Of a DNA stretch of 7,417 nucleotides, positions 5,967-7,417 are shown piece after piece. Source of the stretch: an uncultured Ilumatobacter sp. (GTDB lineage: Bacteria; Actinomycetota; Acidimicrobiia; Acidimicrobiales; Ilumatobacteraceae); assembly GCA_938049325.1 (NCBI GenBank), contig CALICC010000245.1, positions 1-7,417 of the forward strand, in the 5' to 3' direction. The notes under the pieces were generated by a model that worked only from the letters and a program-made list of their open reading frames with translations, made no database searches and was not told the origin of the DNA. The translations under genes were made by a program, and so were the position numbers. Position 1 is the first letter of the stretch. Every line of letters begins with the position of its first letter.

Positions 5967-6373
5967 TGCAACGCTTGGGAATTCTGCATCCGAGCCGCCG
6001 CCGGCTTCTGGCGTGGCTGGAGCACGACGACGGTGTCGCGTCCAACGCTGGCGACCTCGACGCCGTCAACGATCACGTCGAGCAGTGCGAGCGGTGCGCG
6101 ACCCGACTCGAAGATCTCTCGTCCGGCGCTGATGAGCCGGCCGAGTTCGCCGAAGAACTCGGTGCCGCACTTCGCCAGGTTTACGAGCCGCCGCCGGGAA
6201 TCAACGATCGTGTGATGAAGAAGATCGACGAGCGTGAACGTGCGGACCGCGAAATCAGCCTGTTCTTGGGACTGTTCGCGATTGCCACCGACACGGCCGA
6301 TCTGATGCTGCCCGACGACTCGCCGGGCTCGAACAACGGCGGCGACCGCCGCAATAGGGAGGAAGAGACATGA
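5966..6373 (+). CDS. Zinc-finger (ZAS-like) anti-sigma factor candidate, apparently without a clear membrane anchor
   Basis: A 135-aa protein likely to bind and hold inactive the ECF sigma factor encoded just upstream. Residues 1-52 resemble the zf-HC2/ZAS domain: LLAWLEHDDG (14-23), then DHVEQCERCATRLEDL with the Hx3Cx2C signature at His37, Cys41 and Cys44; His20 may be the fourth ligand. Residues 53-95 are acidic then basic (YEPPPGINDRVMKKIDERER), like the linkers that wrap round sigma in this family. There follows a short semi-hydrophobic stretch, ISLFLGLFAIATDTADLML (97-115), interrupted by Asp, and a polar tail. It is too charged for a confident membrane helix, whereas many ZAS anti-sigmas have one plus an outer domain. 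Position immediately after the sigma gene, with a 1-nt overlap, is the strongest support for the role. Its stop overlaps the next gene as ATGA. Start 5954 would add four residues. Confidence 0.8.
   Translation: MQRLGILHPSRRRLLAWLEHDDGVASNAGDLDAVNDHVEQCERCATRLEDLSSGADEPAEFAEELGAALRQVYEPPPGINDRVMKKIDERERADREISLFLGLFAIATDTADLMLPDDSPGSNNGGDRRNREEET
6356..6363 (+). promoter_or_regulatory. Strong ribosome-binding site for the MscS-like gene
   Basis: AGGGAGGA with 6 nt to the ATG at 6370 is the best Shine-Dalgarno in the window. Together with the ATGA overlap it suggests that the membrane protein is translated both by coupling and by new initiation, perhaps at a higher level than the sigma factor, whose own start has almost no ribosome site. 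Confidence 0.75.
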
Positions 6374-7158
6374 ACGATTGGGTAGCTGCTGCCATCGCCG
6401 TAGGCGCCGGTGTGCTGGTGGGTGCGATCGCATCGCGCCTGGTGTCGCGCGTCTTGCTGCGCAGCAAGGTGACCTCGGTGAGAGAGTCGGCACCGGCGTT
6501 GGCCGGCTTGGCGTTGTCGACGGGGGTGGTGATCGGCCTCCTGGTCGCGCTGGGCTTCGTCTCGCCCGACGATCTCGATCAACTCGGCACCGATGCCATC
6601 AAGTTCCTGCCCAAGGCGATTGCGGCGTTGGTCATCATCATCGCCGCCAACGTTGCGTCGACGTTCGCTGCGGCCGCGGTGGCCCGCTCGCTCGCCGGAA
6701 CCGGGTCGGCGGCCCGGTTCGCGCCGATGATCACCAAGTTCTCGATTCTTGGTGGCGGCGCGATCATTGCAGCAGGCCAGACCGGCGTCGACACCGTCGT
6801 CGTCAACATCGCGGTGGCTGCGCTGCTGTTCGGTGTGGCCGGTTCGCTGGCGTTGTTGATCGGCCTCGGCGGTCGTCAGGTCGCAGGTGAGATCGCTGCC
6901 GGTCGGGCGTGGCGCAACGCGCTTCGGCTCGGCGACCGCATCGAGGCAGCCGTGTCGCCGGCAGCGCGTGACGCGTCGAGCGAGGGAATCGCCACGGTCG
7001 CGGGTGTCGTGGTCGAAGTGCACCCGACGGCTGTCGAGCTCGACGCCTCGGGAACAACCATCTTCGTCCCGAACTCGCGCTTGCTCGATTCGGTGGTGGC
7101 ACGAGACCGGCCGGAGCCCGCCGACCCCGACGCATCGAAGCTTCGATCAGCTCCTTAA
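6370..7158 (+). CDS. MscS-related mechanosensitive-channel-like protein, truncated after the beta domain
   Basis: A 262-aa membrane protein with helices at about 4-26, 43-63, 79-103, 119-139 and 143-167, then a soluble part. The third helix has the F-x-P-[KR] start of the conserved TM-helix family (FLPKAIAALVIIIAAN, 79-94). The segment GLGGRQVAGEIAAGR (165-179) corresponds to the end of the pore helix and its exit in MscS proteins. Residues 187-242 fit the MscS beta domain: LGDRIEAAV, then GVVVEVHPTAVELDASGTTI and the highly characteristic FVPNSRLLDSVV (232-243). Normal MscS continues with a C-terminal alpha/beta cage domain; here only about 19 polar residues follow. Relatives gate on membrane tension to release solutes in osmotic downshock. 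Third gene of the sigma operon (4-nt ATGA overlap with the anti-sigma). Whether it forms a pore or acts as a tension sensor for the sigma pair is open. Confidence 0.85.
   Translation: MNDWVAAAIAVGAGVLVGAIASRLVSRVLLRSKVTSVRESAPALAGLALSTGVVIGLLVALGFVSPDDLDQLGTDAIKFLPKAIAALVIIIAANVASTFAAAAVARSLAGTGSAARFAPMITKFSILGGGAIIAAGQTGVDTVVVNIAVAALLFGVAGSLALLIGLGGRQVAGEIAAGRAWRNALRLGDRIEAAVSPAARDASSEGIATVAGVVVEVHPTAVELDASGTTIFVPNSRLLDSVVARDRPEPADPDASKLRSAP
7134..7147 (+). repeat. Perfect 14-bp palindrome at the 3' end of the MscS-like gene
   Basis: ATCGAAGCTTCGAT is identical to its reverse complement and lies within the last codons of the gene at 6370. It could be a protein-binding site for the next gene or chance. 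A second, imperfect 18-nt palindrome (CTTAA at 7154-7158 with TTAAG at 7167-7171) covers the stop codon. Confidence 0.5.
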
Positions 7159-7173
7159 ACAGTTTGTTAAGAA

Positions 7174-7209
7174 GTCCGCGACTTTTTGGTCGTTGTGGAC
7201 GTCCTTTTC
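7174..7209 (+). terminator. Probable terminator of the sigma/anti-sigma/MscS operon
   Basis: Bases 7174-7182 (GTCCGCGAC) pair with 7192-7200 (GTTGTGGAC) over nine positions, two of them G-U, with a 9-nt loop rich in T. The stem is followed by GTCCTTTTC (7201-7209), a short T-rich tail. It lies 15 nt after the stop of the MscS-like gene and just before the next possible start at 7212. The stem is of middling strength, so partial read-through is possible. Confidence 0.45.
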
Positions 7210-7211
7210 AC

Positions 7212-7417
7212 GTGGAGCAATTGGAGTCGACCGAACAACAGATCTTGCGCGATGAGGATCGCCGCAGCGGAGCGTTCCTCCGTGACTTCATCGCACGCCA
7301 CCGCATGGATCTTGCCGATGTTGAAGCGAATCGCCCGGCGGCCGACGCGCCGTCAGACGCTGTTCCAGCGGGCGAAATCGAGAACGATCAAAATTTTGAA
7401 GATTCTTCGCGACTCTT
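7212..7417 (+). CDS. Hypothetical acidic protein, 5' part only (runs off window)
   Basis: Open frame from GTG 7212 to the window edge, 68 complete codons. The sequence begins VEQLESTEQQILRDEDRR, continues with FLRDFIARHRMDLADVEANR, then becomes Ala/Asp/Pro-rich and acidic. I do not recognise a family. It is hydrophilic, with no signal peptide or membrane helix in the visible part; the first 45 residues could be helical. No ribosome site precedes the GTG, and TTG 7221 or ATG 7305 are possible starts in the same frame. A competing frame from ATG 7252 is also open to the edge but gives a very Arg/Lys-rich product unlike normal coding sequence, so I prefer this one. The bases are richer in A/T toward the right edge than in the other genes. 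Confidence 0.4.
   Translation, partial: MEQLESTEQQILRDEDRRSGAFLRDFIARHRMDLADVEANRPAADAPSDAVPAGEIENDQNFEDSSRL

Noticed and set aside
1..7417. CRISPR array, tRNA/rRNA genes, insertion sequences or prophage parts
   Set aside because: Reading both strands I found no regularly spaced repeats, no cloverleaf-like sequence, no transposase or integrase and no terminal inverted repeats; the window is ordinary chromosomal gene content.

Overview
This 7.4 kb window looks like chromosomal DNA from a high-GC actinobacterium. The gene order ilvB-ilvN-ilvC, strong use of G/C-ending codons, TANNNT-type -10 elements, a probable leaderless gene and the ECF sigma factor/zinc anti-sigma style all fit Actinobacteria. 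An Acidimicrobiia/Ilumatobacter-like source is my guess from overall feel, not something the sequence proves. I see no tRNA, rRNA, CRISPR, insertion sequence or phage gene.

Region 1 (1-3228, + strand) is a branched-chain amino acid biosynthesis operon. It holds the 3' four-fifths of ilvB (acetolactate synthase catalytic subunit, running in from the left edge), ilvN (its regulatory subunit, 1 nt downstream) and, after a 139-nt gap with a weak candidate promoter, ilvC (ketol-acid reductoisomerase). Together they carry out the first two common steps of valine, leucine and isoleucine synthesis. The operon ends at a very clear 15-bp stem capped by a UUCG tetraloop.

Region 2 (3234-4415, - strand) is a convergent MFS-type transporter gene, probably transcribed as a leaderless mRNA. 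Across a 128-nt divergent spacer, region 3 (4544-5239, + strand) encodes a five-helix membrane protein of the 'conserved TM helix' (CmpX/MscS-related) type that stops just where an MscS beta domain would begin.

Region 4 (5240-7209, + strand) is the most interesting part. After a perfect 10-bp hairpin, a TACGAT promoter element and a second, 14-bp dyad comes a compact three-gene operon. It encodes an ECF sigma factor, a short zinc-type (Hx3Cx2C) anti-sigma-like protein with no clear membrane anchor, and a second membrane protein. That last protein combines the same helix plan with a recognisable MscS beta domain. The genes overlap by 1 nt and 4 nt, so translational coupling is likely. I infer a membrane-stress signalling module in which a mechanosensitive-like protein is produced together with, and may control, a sigma/anti-sigma pair; this is untested. 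A probable terminator follows, and the window closes in the 5' part of an unrecognised acidic protein gene (7212 onward).
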